A DNA stretch of 13,479 nucleotides from JBMYQA01 sp049600855 (GCA_049600855.1 JBMYQA010000157.1:1-13479); one strand, 5' to 3'. Positions 1 through 7,081 are shown, numbered from the stretch's first letter. Made by a program: numbers and translations. The notes: generated from the letters alone by a model not told the origin.

Positions 1-1119
1 ATCGGCATTGCGCAAGGCCAATACGAGGCAACCTGCAACGGGAAAAATGAAGGCGCTTAAAAACCACCAAGCGCCAGGGTGTTTTAGAAAAGCGGCTTTA
101 ATAATGACTCCAAAACCAACAACAATCAGTAACAGAATATTGATGATGAAGACTTGTACAAAGAAGTCGTTACTAGGCAAAAAAGCAGCATCTTTAAAAA
201 ATAACGTATAGATGGTCAACAAAGCATAGACCCAGAATATGCCCCAAGACAATGGATGTAGGATAGGGTATCGCTTAAAATTGGTGTTAAAGAAATAAAT
301 GATGAATAAAATAAAGGCACCTTGAGAGATAAAACTCGCTAAACTTCGTGCCCGCAATTGAAACCAAAATGATTCGCTCCAAATTAATTCAAAACCTAGC
401 CCGCCATCGCCTAAATGAAATAATAGGGTGGAGGCCATCATAATGGCATAAACCACATATATTTTGAGTCTTAACCAGATGGCTACAAATACAGCTACCA
501 ATAGTATGGTACACCAAAAGCCATAAAATAAGCCATCTAATAACATCAAATGTGTGGCATTGTGCGCATGAATACGTGGAGCTGTGAGTTTAAAAGGTAG
601 AAAAAGCTCGTCATAATCTTTTTCTACCCTTAGGTAATACGTACTCAGGCTGTTTGGAGGCAATTCGAGTTCATAAATGAAATGGCGATAAGGCACTTCT
701 CGTTGTTCAAATGGAAAGCTGGTTCCTGTAATTAAGCCTTCTGTTAATACTGAATCTTGATAGCTGAAAAGTTGCAGTTTATCGATATTCGAATAAGGAA
801 TTTCGAAAAAATAGTGTAGCATTTTATCGCTATTATTTTTCAATTGGTAAGTAAACCAAAGGGGATTTTTTTTCTTAAAGTATCCTCTGTGAAAGAAGCG
901 TTTGGTAATGGGTTGGAAAAGGGTTCGATTTTGGGTGTGGAGCTTTTTTACATCGAGTACTTCATTTTCTTCCATAAATACACCGCAGAAAGCAGATAGC
1001 TTTGCTTCCTCTATATTTTCATCCAAAACTAGGGGATGGGGAAATTGACTGATGCTACTCGAATCTGCCCATATGTTGAAGGAAAGAAATAGGAATATTA
1101 TGATGAAATATCCTCTCAT
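1..1119 (-). CDS. 7TMR-DISM membrane receptor, N-terminal sensor part (3' end beyond the window)
   Basis: This frame is open from the ATG at 1119 to the left edge, giving 373 residues without a stop, so the gene is partial and its output domain is not visible. Residues 1-18 form a hydrophobic signal peptide. Residues about 45-178 form a soluble, beta-rich region ending in Tyr-Tyr-Leu-Arg-Val, which fits the 7TMR-DISMED2 extracellular ligand domain. From about residue 188 a run of hydrophobic helices begins with Asp-Gly-Leu-Phe-Tyr-Gly, the usual opening of the 7TMR-DISM seven-helix domain; at least six helices are visible before the edge. In this family the seven helices normally carry a signal to a cytoplasmic histidine kinase, HTH, GGDEF or SpoIIE domain, and which one applies here cannot be told. 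A matching -7 box lies at 1232-1239. The family call is from recalled motif patterns, not a search. Confidence 0.85.
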   Translation of the reverse strand, partial: MRGYFIIIFLFLSFNIWADSSSISQFPHPLVLDENIEEAKLSAFCGVFMEENEVLDVKKLHTQNRTLFQPITKRFFHRGYFKKKNPLWFTYQLKNNSDKMLHYFFEIPYSNIDKLQLFSYQDSVLTEGLITGTSFPFEQREVPYRHFIYELELPPNSLSTYYLRVEKDYDELFLPFKLTAPRIHAHNATHLMLLDGLFYGFWCTILLVAVFVAIWLRLKIYVVYAIMMASTLLFHLGDGGLGFELIWSESFWFQLRARSLASFISQGAFILFIIYFFNTNFKRYPILHPLSWGIFWVYALLTIYTLFFKDAAFLPSNDFFVQVFIINILLLIVVGFGVIIKAAFLKHPGAWWFLSAFIFPVAGCLVLALRNAD

Positions 1120-1231
1120 AAATAAGTAATTACTCCTGATATGTTTATAATCTGCTTTTACTATTTTCTTTTATGGTTGATAAGTATACTTGTTTTGTAA
1201 GGTAGGTAATTGTGCTTACTAGGATGCATAA

Positions 1232-1239
1232 CAAATCTA
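1232..1239 (-). promoter_or_regulatory. Candidate -7 promoter box for the 7TMR-DISM gene
   Basis: On the minus strand the sequence reads TAGATTTG, an exact match to the Bacteroidota -7 consensus TAnnTTTG. It lies about 110 bases before the start at 1119. I found no convincing -33 TTG/TTTG at the usual spacing, so this rests on the -7 box alone. The rest of the gap 1120-1317 shows nothing else I can name. Confidence 0.4.
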
Positions 1240-1317
1240 ATTAATATTTCGATATCTGTACTACTTTACACTCATTGTTTGACAAAAGGTGGCGGGTGAT
1301 GTGAGATAATCGCTACA

Positions 1318-1587
1318 TTAGCTTAATTTTTTTGGCTTTTTCCGAGTTTTACCTCCCGTTTTTGCTTTCGGTTTGGGAGTTGGTTTAGTCGAATCTTCTG
1401 TTTTTTCATGAGTAACAGCATCTTTCTTATTCAAATATTGATACCAAAAAAGCATCATAATAGACATCATAAATAACCAATAACTTGCTGCTATTCCATC
1501 ACTTATGGAAGTGGTGCTATTCATCATTACCTGATGAAAACCAATAATTGCAAAACCTGCTGCTAAAGAAAGAGAAATGTATTTCAT
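1318..1587 (-). CDS. Small membrane protein with two predicted helices and a Lys/Pro-rich tail
   Basis: This 89-residue protein is not one I recognise by name. Residues about 3-21 form a hydrophobic helix (or uncleaved signal anchor), and residues about 31-50 form a second helix rich in Met, Phe and Trp. The remaining ~37 residues are hydrophilic and strongly basic, with Lys-Pro repeats and a run of Lys/Arg near the end. By the positive-inside rule the basic tail is probably cytoplasmic, where it could contact RNA, DNA or acidic lipids; that is inference. It is likely a real gene because a -7 box (1679-1686) and a leader of about 85 nt precede it, and the amino-acid composition is coherent. 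It could be a monocistronic gene or be cotranscribed with the receptor gene 198 bases downstream, although that gene has its own candidate promoter. Confidence 0.7.
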   Translation of the reverse strand: MKYISLSLAAGFAIIGFHQVMMNSTTSISDGIAASYWLFMMSIMMLFWYQYLNKKDAVTHEKTEDSTKPTPKPKAKTGGKTRKKPKKLS

Positions 1588-1612
1588 AGTATTGGAATTC
1601 CCAAAGTTGCCA

Positions 1613-1652
1613 GAGTAGCATTAGTTGCCAATTTGCTACTGTGATGCTACTC
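1613..1652 (-). repeat. Inverted repeat in the leader of the small membrane protein gene
   Basis: Perfect 9-bp arms GAGTAGCAT (1613-1621) and ATGCTACTC (1644-1652) flank a 22-nt loop. It lies inside the presumed 5' leader of the minus-strand gene starting at 1587. The leader also carries the octamer TGGCAACT twice, once in the loop and once just after the second arm. A transcript could fold here 26-65 nt before the start codon. I do not recognise a known riboswitch class. Confidence 0.5.
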
Positions 1653-1678
1653 CTTCCTTGGTGTTAAAAATTAAACTG

Positions 1679-1686
1679 CAAAGATA
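1679..1686 (-). promoter_or_regulatory. Candidate -7 promoter box for the small membrane protein gene
   Basis: The minus strand reads TATCTTTG followed by CA, the commonest form of the Bacteroidota TAnnTTTG box. Transcription would start near 1672 and give a leader of about 85 nt before the ATG at 1587. A clear -33 element is not visible: a TTG occurs only 13 bases upstream. The rest of 1588-1869 holds the promoter region of the divergent acylase gene, for which I could not find a matching box. Confidence 0.5.
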
Positions 1687-1869
1687 CCGAGAAATCGCTC
1701 AATAACGTGAAGCATTGATCTGAAAAGACGCTTATACCATGCACATGCTGAGCGGTTTTTTGTCGTAAAAATAACAAGCTCACTTTCGGAATTGTTAAAT
1801 CTATATGGACTTCAGGGGCTTTATCTGTAATTTTAGCCTCATCCTTATCTAAATACAACCTAAACTTTT

Positions 1870-4041
1870 ATGAGAAAACTTTACATACTCGTATTCATAT
1901 GCATACTTGGAGCGTGTGCTGCTCCACAACCTAATCCTGAACTAGCGCGTTGGGAAGCACATGCAGCAAATACGGAAATTATTCGCGATGACTTTGGCGT
2001 GCCTCATGTGTATGGAAAAACAGATGCAGATGCTGTATTTGGTTTGCTTTATGCACAATGCGAAGATGACTTTAAGCGGGTAGAACGCAATTACATTTGG
2101 GCGATTGGTCGCTTGGCAGAAGTAGAAGGAGAAACGGCGCTTTACAGCGATTTGAGAGCACGCTTATTTATGACGAAAGAAGAAGCCATCCAACATTTTG
2201 AAAATAGCCCAGAATGGCTCAAAAAACTATGTATTGCCTTTGCCGATGGCATCAATTATTACTTGCATACTCACCCAGCGGTAAAGCCCCAACTCCTCAC
2301 GCGATTTGAACCGTGGATGCCCATGTACTTCAGTGAAGGCTCTATAGGAGGAGATATTGAGCGTGTTTCTACGGAGGATATCCAACAGTTTTATGAGAAA
2401 GATCAAAAAGCCTTGCTCGCAGCCGCCGCTGATGGATTAATTCGATTGGCAGATAACGAACCAAGAGGATCAAATGGGTTTGCCATTTCAGGGAAATTGA
2501 CCCAATCTGGAAATGCCATGTTGCTCATCAATCCGCATACTTCTTTCTTTTTTAGGGGAGAGAATCATGTGGTGAGTGAGGAAGGACTCAATGCTTATGG
2601 TGCAATTACTTGGGGGCAGTTCTTTATTTACCAAGGTTTTAATGAAAAGACTGGATGGATGCACACATCCACGTACTCTGATGTCATTGATCAGTTCTAT
2701 GAAACCATTACACAGGAAGAAAATGGGTTAACGTATAAATATGGCGAAGAGCAACGACCCGTAGAAGAAATTCCTGTGACCTTAAACTATAAAGATGGCG
2801 AAACGATTAAGGAGCGCACGTTTACCATGTACCGTACACATCATGGGCCAATTACAAAAGTAGAAAATGGAAAATGGATTGCAACAGCGATGATGTGGGA
2901 TCCTGTGAATGCCTTAAAGCAGTCTTACACGCGAACGAAGTTAAGTGGACATAAAGCATTTCGGGAAATGATGAATATCCGCACCAATTCATCGAATAAT
3001 ACCGTTTATGCGGATGCAGGAGGCAACATTGCTTATTATCATGGTAACTTTATTCCTAAACGAGATACACAGTTTGATTATGAGCAGCCTGTGGATGGTA
3101 GTAATCCTGCTACCGATTGGCAGGGGTTGCATACGGTAGATGAATGCATTACGGTGATCAATCCTCCAAATGGCTGGATTCAAAATTGTAACTCAACACC
3201 TTATACTAGTGCTGGAGAATATAGTCCTAAAGCCGAGGATTACCCCAAATACATGACTAGAAATCACGAAAACTATCGGGGGGTACACGCCATTCGCTTA
3301 TTGGAAAAGGCAAAAGATTTGACCTTAGATAAATTAATCGAACTGGCTTATGATCCCTATTTACCTGCTTTTGAATCCTTAATCCCTGGCTTAGTAGAAG
3401 CCTATGATGCCCAGCCCGATCCTGAATTGAAAGAAGCCATTGAGGTATTGCGAAAATGGGATTTTGCCACTTCTGTCGAGTCGGTTGCTATGTCATTGGC
3501 ATGGAGTTATGGACGTACCTATATGCAGGATGGAAAATCAGCAAGTGATATCAGTTGGATGGAACGGTTTGAATATTATTCAAAAGAATCTCCCTTAGAA
3601 GAACGTAGAGCGATTTTTAAGAAAGCCGTGGAGAAGTTAACTGCCGATTTTGGTACTTGGAATACGCCTTGGGGGGAAATTAATCGTTACCAGCGTTTGA
3701 GTGGAGACATTAAACTAAAGTTTGATGATGCGCAACCTAGTATCCCGATTGGTTTTGCATCATCTTGGTGGGGAGCATTAGCTTCTTACGGAGCGCGTGC
3801 CCAAGAAGGTACCAAACGCATTTATGGTACTTCAGGAAATAGCTTTGTGGCAGTAGTCGAGTTTGGTGAAAAAGTAAAAGCGAAAACCATGTTGGCTGGT
3901 GGGCAAAGCAGTGATCCTAACTCGCCGCATTTCGATGATCAGACGCAACGCTATGCCGATGTCCAGTTTAAAGATGTGGCGTACTACCGAGAAGATGTAG
4001 AAAAAAGGGCTAAAAAGAAATATCGCCCTGGAGATCAGTAA
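1870..4041 (+). CDS. Penicillin acylase family (Ntn-hydrolase) lipoprotein, AHL/aculeacin-acylase-like
   Basis: The 723-residue protein starts with a lipoprotein signal ending in Leu-Gly-Ala-Cys, with Cys16 as the lipidated residue, so it should be anchored at a membrane outside the cytoplasm. Residues about 36-60 (Ile-Ile-Arg-Asp-Asp-Phe-Gly-Val-Pro-His) are the usual start of the acylase alpha chain. Residues 199-206 (Arg-Gly-Ser-Asn-Gly-Phe-Ala-Ile) hold the autoproteolytic site, making Ser201 the N-terminal nucleophile of the beta chain. Residues 375-389 (Asn-Asn-Thr-Val-Tyr-Ala-Asp...Gly-Asn-Ile) fit the conserved Asn/oxyanion region. Residues 437-444 (Ile-Gln-Asn-Cys-Asn-Ser-Thr-Pro) resemble the PvdQ/aculeacin acylase branch more than penicillin G acylase. 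Family members hydrolyse amide-linked acyl groups such as acyl-homoserine lactones or lipopeptides; the substrate here is unknown. Length is normal and nothing is broken. It stands alone, with a hairpin after its stop. Confidence 0.88.
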   Translation: MRKLYILVFICILGACAAPQPNPELARWEAHAANTEIIRDDFGVPHVYGKTDADAVFGLLYAQCEDDFKRVERNYIWAIGRLAEVEGETALYSDLRARLFMTKEEAIQHFENSPEWLKKLCIAFADGINYYLHTHPAVKPQLLTRFEPWMPMYFSEGSIGGDIERVSTEDIQQFYEKDQKALLAAAADGLIRLADNEPRGSNGFAISGKLTQSGNAMLLINPHTSFFFRGENHVVSEEGLNAYGAITWGQFFIYQGFNEKTGWMHTSTYSDVIDQFYETITQEENGLTYKYGEEQRPVEEIPVTLNYKDGETIKERTFTMYRTHHGPITKVENGKWIATAMMWDPVNALKQSYTRTKLSGHKAFREMMNIRTNSSNNTVYADAGGNIAYYHGNFIPKRDTQFDYEQPVDGSNPATDWQGLHTVDECITVINPPNGWIQNCNSTPYTSAGEYSPKAEDYPKYMTRNHENYRGVHAIRLLEKAKDLTLDKLIELAYDPYLPAFESLIPGLVEAYDAQPDPELKEAIEVLRKWDFATSVESVAMSLAWSYGRTYMQDGKSASDISWMERFEYYSKESPLEERRAIFKKAVEKLTADFGTWNTPWGEINRYQRLSGDIKLKFDDAQPSIPIGFASSWWGALASYGARAQEGTKRIYGTSGNSFVAVVEFGEKVKAKTMLAGGQSSDPNSPHFDDQTQRYADVQFKDVAYYREDVEKRAKKKYRPGDQ

Positions 4042-4051
4042 TTATATGATT

Positions 4052-4095
4052 TTTCATTCTTAAGATAGGTTACAAGTCCTATCTTAGGGATGAAA
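4052..4095 (+). terminator. Long imperfect hairpin after the acylase gene (probable transcript end)
   Basis: Arms 4052-4069 and 4078-4095 pair over 18 positions, with only two interior mismatches that would be G-U wobbles when read on one strand, around an 8-nt loop. The inner 9 bp (TAAGATAGG / CCTATCTTA) are perfect. It begins 10 bases after the acylase stop. There is no T-tract directly after the stem, so it may be a 3'-end stabilising hairpin rather than a classical terminator. It lies 105 bases upstream of coaE and could also separate the two transcripts. Confidence 0.55.
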
Positions 4096-4199
4096 TGATT
4101 GGTACAATCGCCTCATTCTTTTTGGTTAACTACTTTCTTGATAGCCAGTGATTTGGCGAATGTCTGAAGGGATAGAATCAACTAAATTAAATAGTGTTC

Positions 4200-4814
4200 A
4201 TGACTAAGTTGCTACAAATTGGAATTACAGGAGGAATAGGTTCTGGAAAAAGCCTCATTTGCAAGATTTTCCAAACCTTAGGAGTGCCCATTTATGATGC
4301 AGATAGCCGTGCAAAATGGCTCATGGCAAACGATAAATCACTGATCGCAAAAATAAAGGAGGCATTTGGAGAAGCTGCTTATTTGGAAAATGGGGAAGTG
4401 AATCGAGTGTATTTAGCCCAAAAAGTTTTTCGGGATGGGGAACAGGTAAAACTGTTGAATCGTTTGGTACATCCTAAAGTTGGGGAAGACTCCATGGCAT
4501 GGAGTGAATCTTGGCGAGGCAAGGTTCCTTATGTCATTCGGGAAGCTGCTTTAATGTTTGAATCGGGTTCGTACAAACGTATGGATAAAAATATTACCGT
4601 TTTTGCTCCGATTGATGTCAGGATTGCCCGTGTGCTCAATCGCGATACGCATCGTAATGAACAACAAATAAGAGCAATCATCAGTAAGCAGATGAGTGAA
4701 GAAGAACGGCAACAATTGGCCGATTATGTAATTCGTAATGACGAAAGCGAATTGGTAATTCCCCAAGTACTGAAATTACATGAGGAATTTTTGCGGATAC
4801 AGCAAGTTCCTTAA
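4200..4814 (+). CDS. coaE: Dephospho-CoA kinase
   Basis: CoaE phosphorylates the 3'-hydroxyl of the ribose of dephospho-CoA with ATP, the last step of coenzyme A synthesis, in the cytoplasm. The 204-residue product has the family's P-loop at residues 11-18 (Gly-Gly-Ile-Gly-Ser-Gly-Lys-Ser), the Asp-Ala-Asp motif at 33-35 that follows Pro-Ile-Tyr, the His-Pro pair at 91-92, the segment Ala-Ala-Leu-Met-Phe-Glu-Ser-Gly at 116-123, and the lid/base-binding C-terminal part with Arg-Asp at 148-149, Gln-Met-Ser at 164-166 and Ala-Asp-Tyr-Val-Ile-Arg-Asn at 174-180. Length is typical. I chose the ATG at 4200 because it gives the usual short N-terminus before the P-loop; an in-frame GTG at 4194 would add only two residues. 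The stop abuts the stop of the opposing small gene. Confidence 0.95.
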   Translation: MTKLLQIGITGGIGSGKSLICKIFQTLGVPIYDADSRAKWLMANDKSLIAKIKEAFGEAAYLENGEVNRVYLAQKVFRDGEQVKLLNRLVHPKVGEDSMAWSESWRGKVPYVIREAALMFESGSYKRMDKNITVFAPIDVRIARVLNRDTHRNEQQIRAIISKQMSEEERQQLADYVIRNDESELVIPQVLKLHEEFLRIQQVP

Positions 4815-5018
4815 TTAATCCTCTTCCTCACGTTTTACATCTAAATCGTCTCGATCTTTCAACTTTTTATCAACTACATTTTTGTTGAGGAATTTATTTA
4901 ATTCTTCTACGGAATGACTACTTGTAATTTCACCAAATGAGTTGATTTTGATATCAAAACCTTCCAAATCAGGGTGTACTTTAGGCTTTTTCTTGTCAGG
5001 ATTCTTTTTCTTGCTCAT
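4815..5018 (-). CDS. Small, highly charged conserved-type hypothetical protein
   Basis: This 67-residue protein has no recognised function. The first ~14 residues are Lys/Pro-rich (Met-Ser-Lys-Lys-Lys-Asn-Pro-Asp-Lys-Lys-Lys-Pro). A short central part follows (His-Pro-Asp-Leu-Glu-Gly-Phe-Asp-Ile-Lys-Ile-Asn, then Phe-Gly-Glu-Ile), and a helical, mixed-charge tail ends in Arg-Glu-Glu-Glu-Asp. There is no signal peptide or membrane segment, so it should be cytoplasmic. The polar composition, position 69 bases downstream of lipB on the same strand and clean non-overlap with coaE support a real gene, possibly cotranscribed with lipB. I have the impression that similar small proteins are common in Bacteroidota genomes, but that would need a search. 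Confidence 0.75.
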   Translation of the reverse strand: MSKKKNPDKKKPKVHPDLEGFDIKINSFGEITSSHSVEELNKFLNKNVVDKKLKDRDDLDVKREEED

Positions 5019-5087
5019 AGTTTGAAGAGATTAGTTGTTTAAACAACAGCGTAATCGTTTAAATAAGTTCCGCTGAATTCCTAAATC

Positions 5088-5828
5088 CTAAACATTTGCT
5101 TGGGCTTCGAAAAGCTCCATTTCAAAAAGTTGCGCCAAATGACTTTTTACTTTTTCCGTTACTGCAACTAAATCTTGTTTTTGACCCAATTCTTGTTCGA
5201 GCGAAGTAACCGCTTTATCTGAAATGCCACATGGAACGATATTGTTGAAATAATCGAGATTGGCATTTACATTGAACGCAAAGCCATGCATGGTCACCCA
5301 ACGGCTTGTTTTCACGCCAATGGCACAAATTTTCCTTGGATTCGTTTGTTTTTTATAATCAATCCATACCCCCGTTAATTTGTCGATTCTACCAGCATCT
5401 ATTTGGTAATCGGCAAGTGTCCGAATAATTGCTTCTTCGATAAATCGTAGGTATTTATGAATATCGGTGAAAAAGTTGTCGAGATCGAGAATGGGATAGC
5501 CTACAATTTGGCCTGGCCCATGATAGGTAATGTCTCCACCGCGATTGATTTTATAGTAAGTAGCCTCTTTTTCTTTTAAGCCTGCTTCATTTAATAACAA
5601 GTGGCTTTCATCTCCACTTTTCCCTAAGGTATAAACATGAGGATGTTCTACAAAAAGAAGATAGTTCGGCGTAACGTCTGGTAATTCCCCCCGATCTTCT
5701 TTTCTTCGGTTCTCCAATTTCATGTTGACTACCGATTGAAATAGTTCCGTCTGGTAATCCCATGCTTCTTTATAGTCCATAGTTCCAAGATTGCGGAACT
5801 CCACCTGTTTATTTGGATTTTTATACAT
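5088..5828 (-). CDS. lipB: Lipoyl(octanoyl) transferase
   Basis: LipB moves the octanoyl group from octanoyl-ACP to the target lysine of lipoyl domains such as those of 2-oxoacid dehydrogenase E2 and glycine cleavage H protein, the first step of de novo protein lipoylation. With the ATG at 5828 it has 246 residues. Residues 96-107 hold the signature Arg-Gly-Gly-Asp-Ile-Thr-Tyr-His-Gly-Pro-Gly-Gln. Lys166 (in Arg-Lys-Ile-Cys-Ala-Ile-Gly-Val) and Cys200 (in Val-Pro-Cys-Gly-Ile) match the catalytic Lys/Cys pair, and His-Gly-Phe-Ala-Phe-Asn-Val lies between them. The frame also allows a TTG at 5867, but that TTG is part of a -7 promoter box (5865-5872), so the ATG is preferred. LipA, which inserts the sulfurs, is not in the window. 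The 67-aa gene downstream may share its transcript. Confidence 0.94.
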   Translation of the reverse strand: MYKNPNKQVEFRNLGTMDYKEAWDYQTELFQSVVNMKLENRRKEDRGELPDVTPNYLLFVEHPHVYTLGKSGDESHLLLNEAGLKEKEATYYKINRGGDITYHGPGQIVGYPILDLDNFFTDIHKYLRFIEEAIIRTLADYQIDAGRIDKLTGVWIDYKKQTNPRKICAIGVKTSRWVTMHGFAFNVNANLDYFNNIVPCGISDKAVTSLEQELGQKQDLVAVTEKVKSHLAQLFEMELFEAQANV

Positions 5829-5864
5829 AATACCTAAGTCTTTAGGCGGTTGTGAATGATCGTA

Positions 5865-5872
5865 CAAAGCTA
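5865..5872 (-). promoter_or_regulatory. Candidate -7 promoter box of lipB
   Basis: The minus strand reads TAGCTTTG, matching TAnnTTTG. Transcription would begin near 5858, about 30 nt before the ATG at 5828. No TTG sits at the standard -33 distance; the nearest plausible one is about 28 bases upstream, which is too far. Confidence 0.45.
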
Positions 5873-5912
5873 AGCAATTCTAAGCTTAATCAGCTATAGT
5901 CAAGTTAATGAC

Positions 5913-6965
5913 TTATTCTTCATCTAAGCCAAGCTCATGCATCTGTTTTTCGCGCACTTTCCATTGCTGAATTTTTACATGATCTTTCACCACTTCCAAA
6001 GATTGATTCGCAATATCTTTAGCGAGTTGATTGAGTTGTTTATCTTCTCCTTCTTGAAGAATGACGTTAAGCGTGAAATCGGCAACATCATCGAGCATCA
6101 CTTTGTTATTAGGAGAGCCAAGGTCTTGTAGGGCTTGATTGATGACTCGAAAAACAATATCGCTAATGGCACTTTCAAGCATTTGGCTGATATTACTTCC
6201 GACTACTGGGATTTTTTCAATGAGGCTAATTTCCCGGTTTTGTTCTACTGCATCTTCAATTAAGGTATCAATGTAGTTTTTGATATCGGCATGATACGCC
6301 AAATGCGCTTCGGATGTAGCTTGTTGAATGCGTTGTGATAACCATTCTACCAGTGCTGCTTTTTGTGGGCGAATGACCTCCTCCAGTATTCGATCAATGA
6401 CTGGATTACCCATTTCCAATTCATTTTGTACCTCTCCAATGACGTTCACTACTACTCTGTCCGAAATTTCTTCTGTTAAAATATTGAGGTACTTTGTGCC
6501 TTTTTTATAGAGGTAACTGTTTTTCAAGTCAATCATTTCCATTTTGTGAAGGCGGTACAGAATGGCAAAAATTCGGATAATTCGAAAAAACTTAAAAGAA
6601 GTAACAGGAATACAGCCCAAGGTATCGTACCAATGTACAAAAGGATAGAAAAACCAGCGATGATACGTTTTTCTTCGAATGGCAATGGCCCAACGAATGA
6701 GTAATTCACCTAAAAAGATACTGACAAACACACTATCATAAAAAATGGGATCAATAGAAGTATAGGCTAAATAAAAGTCGTTGATGCTTGATTCGCTGGT
6801 ATAAGTGAAAATGAGCCCACTCACCACATCTGTTCGGAGTAGTAAATCAATGAGCGTCCAGCAGAGGTACACAACGGCGAGCAGAATCATGACGACATCT
6901 AGCAAAAAGAAACGCAGGTCATCGCTTTTATTACGTAATTTTTTGAAGTCAATTTTGAGCTTCAT
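5913..6965 (-). CDS. Membrane protein with voltage-sensor-like four-helix N-terminus and long cytoplasmic helical tail
   Basis: I do not recognise a named family for this 350-residue protein. Hydrophobic segments lie at about 18-44 and 73-95, followed by a shorter one at 103-122 and an amphipathic one at 123-142. The second has acidic Glu87 and Arg91. The third reads Trp-Tyr-Asp-Thr-Leu-Gly-Cys-Ile-Pro, much like S3 of ion channels (Trp-Asn-x-x-Asp...Pro). The fourth has Arg128, Arg131 and Arg138 in hydrophobic spacing, like an S4 helix. No S5, pore loop or S6 follows. Instead residues ~145-350 are soluble, helix-prone and charged, with one moderately apolar patch at 248-280. A voltage sensor, proton-permeable domain or inert membrane anchor are all possible. 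The gene follows the ppk1 terminator, so it needs its own promoter; I see no clear box in 6966-7020. The stop at 5913 lies 40 bases before the lipB -7 box. Confidence 0.75.
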   Translation of the reverse strand: MKLKIDFKKLRNKSDDLRFFLLDVVMILLAVVYLCWTLIDLLLRTDVVSGLIFTYTSESSINDFYLAYTSIDPIFYDSVFVSIFLGELLIRWAIAIRRKTYHRWFFYPFVHWYDTLGCIPVTSFKFFRIIRIFAILYRLHKMEMIDLKNSYLYKKGTKYLNILTEEISDRVVVNVIGEVQNELEMGNPVIDRILEEVIRPQKAALVEWLSQRIQQATSEAHLAYHADIKNYIDTLIEDAVEQNREISLIEKIPVVGSNISQMLESAISDIVFRVINQALQDLGSPNNKVMLDDVADFTLNVILQEGEDKQLNQLAKDIANQSLEVVKDHVKIQQWKVREKQMHELGLDEE

Positions 6966-7020
6966 GGATGTGATTTTTAAAGATCAATACAATAGATGAG
7001 TAGCTGGAGTAAATGTAACT

Positions 7021-7063
7021 AAAAAAGAGGCGATCTTAGGTAAAATAACAAGATCGCCTCTTT
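7021..7063 (-). terminator. Intrinsic terminator of ppk1
   Basis: A perfect 14-bp stem (7024-7037 with 7050-7063) closes a 12-nt loop. Read on the minus strand it begins 18 bases after the ppk1 stop, and the descending arm runs into six T residues (complement of 7021-7026). This is a classical Rho-independent terminator and it isolates ppk1 from the membrane-protein gene downstream. Confidence 0.88.
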
Positions 7064-7081
7064 ATGTTTTGTATCCTGCTA

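Noticed and set aside
8..211. 67-codon plus-strand open frame at the left edge
   Set aside because: It lies entirely antisense to the 7TMR-DISM gene, whose frame translates into a coherent membrane domain; the plus-strand product is a basic, low-information sequence.
1664..1858. 64-codon minus-strand open frame between the small membrane protein and the acylase gene
   Set aside because: It runs through the -7 box at 1679-1686 and the upstream region of the divergent acylase gene, has no recognisable features, and its composition is not protein-like enough to outweigh the promoter reading.
4194..4199. GTG start two codons upstream of the coaE ATG
   Set aside because: The ATG at 4200 gives the usual CoaE N-terminus, and no ribosome-binding sequence favours the GTG. 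It remains possible and changes only two residues.
5034..5046. Short palindrome GTTGTTTAACAAC upstream of the 67-aa gene
   Set aside because: Six-base arms in AT-rich DNA are expected by chance and no promoter box is aligned with it.
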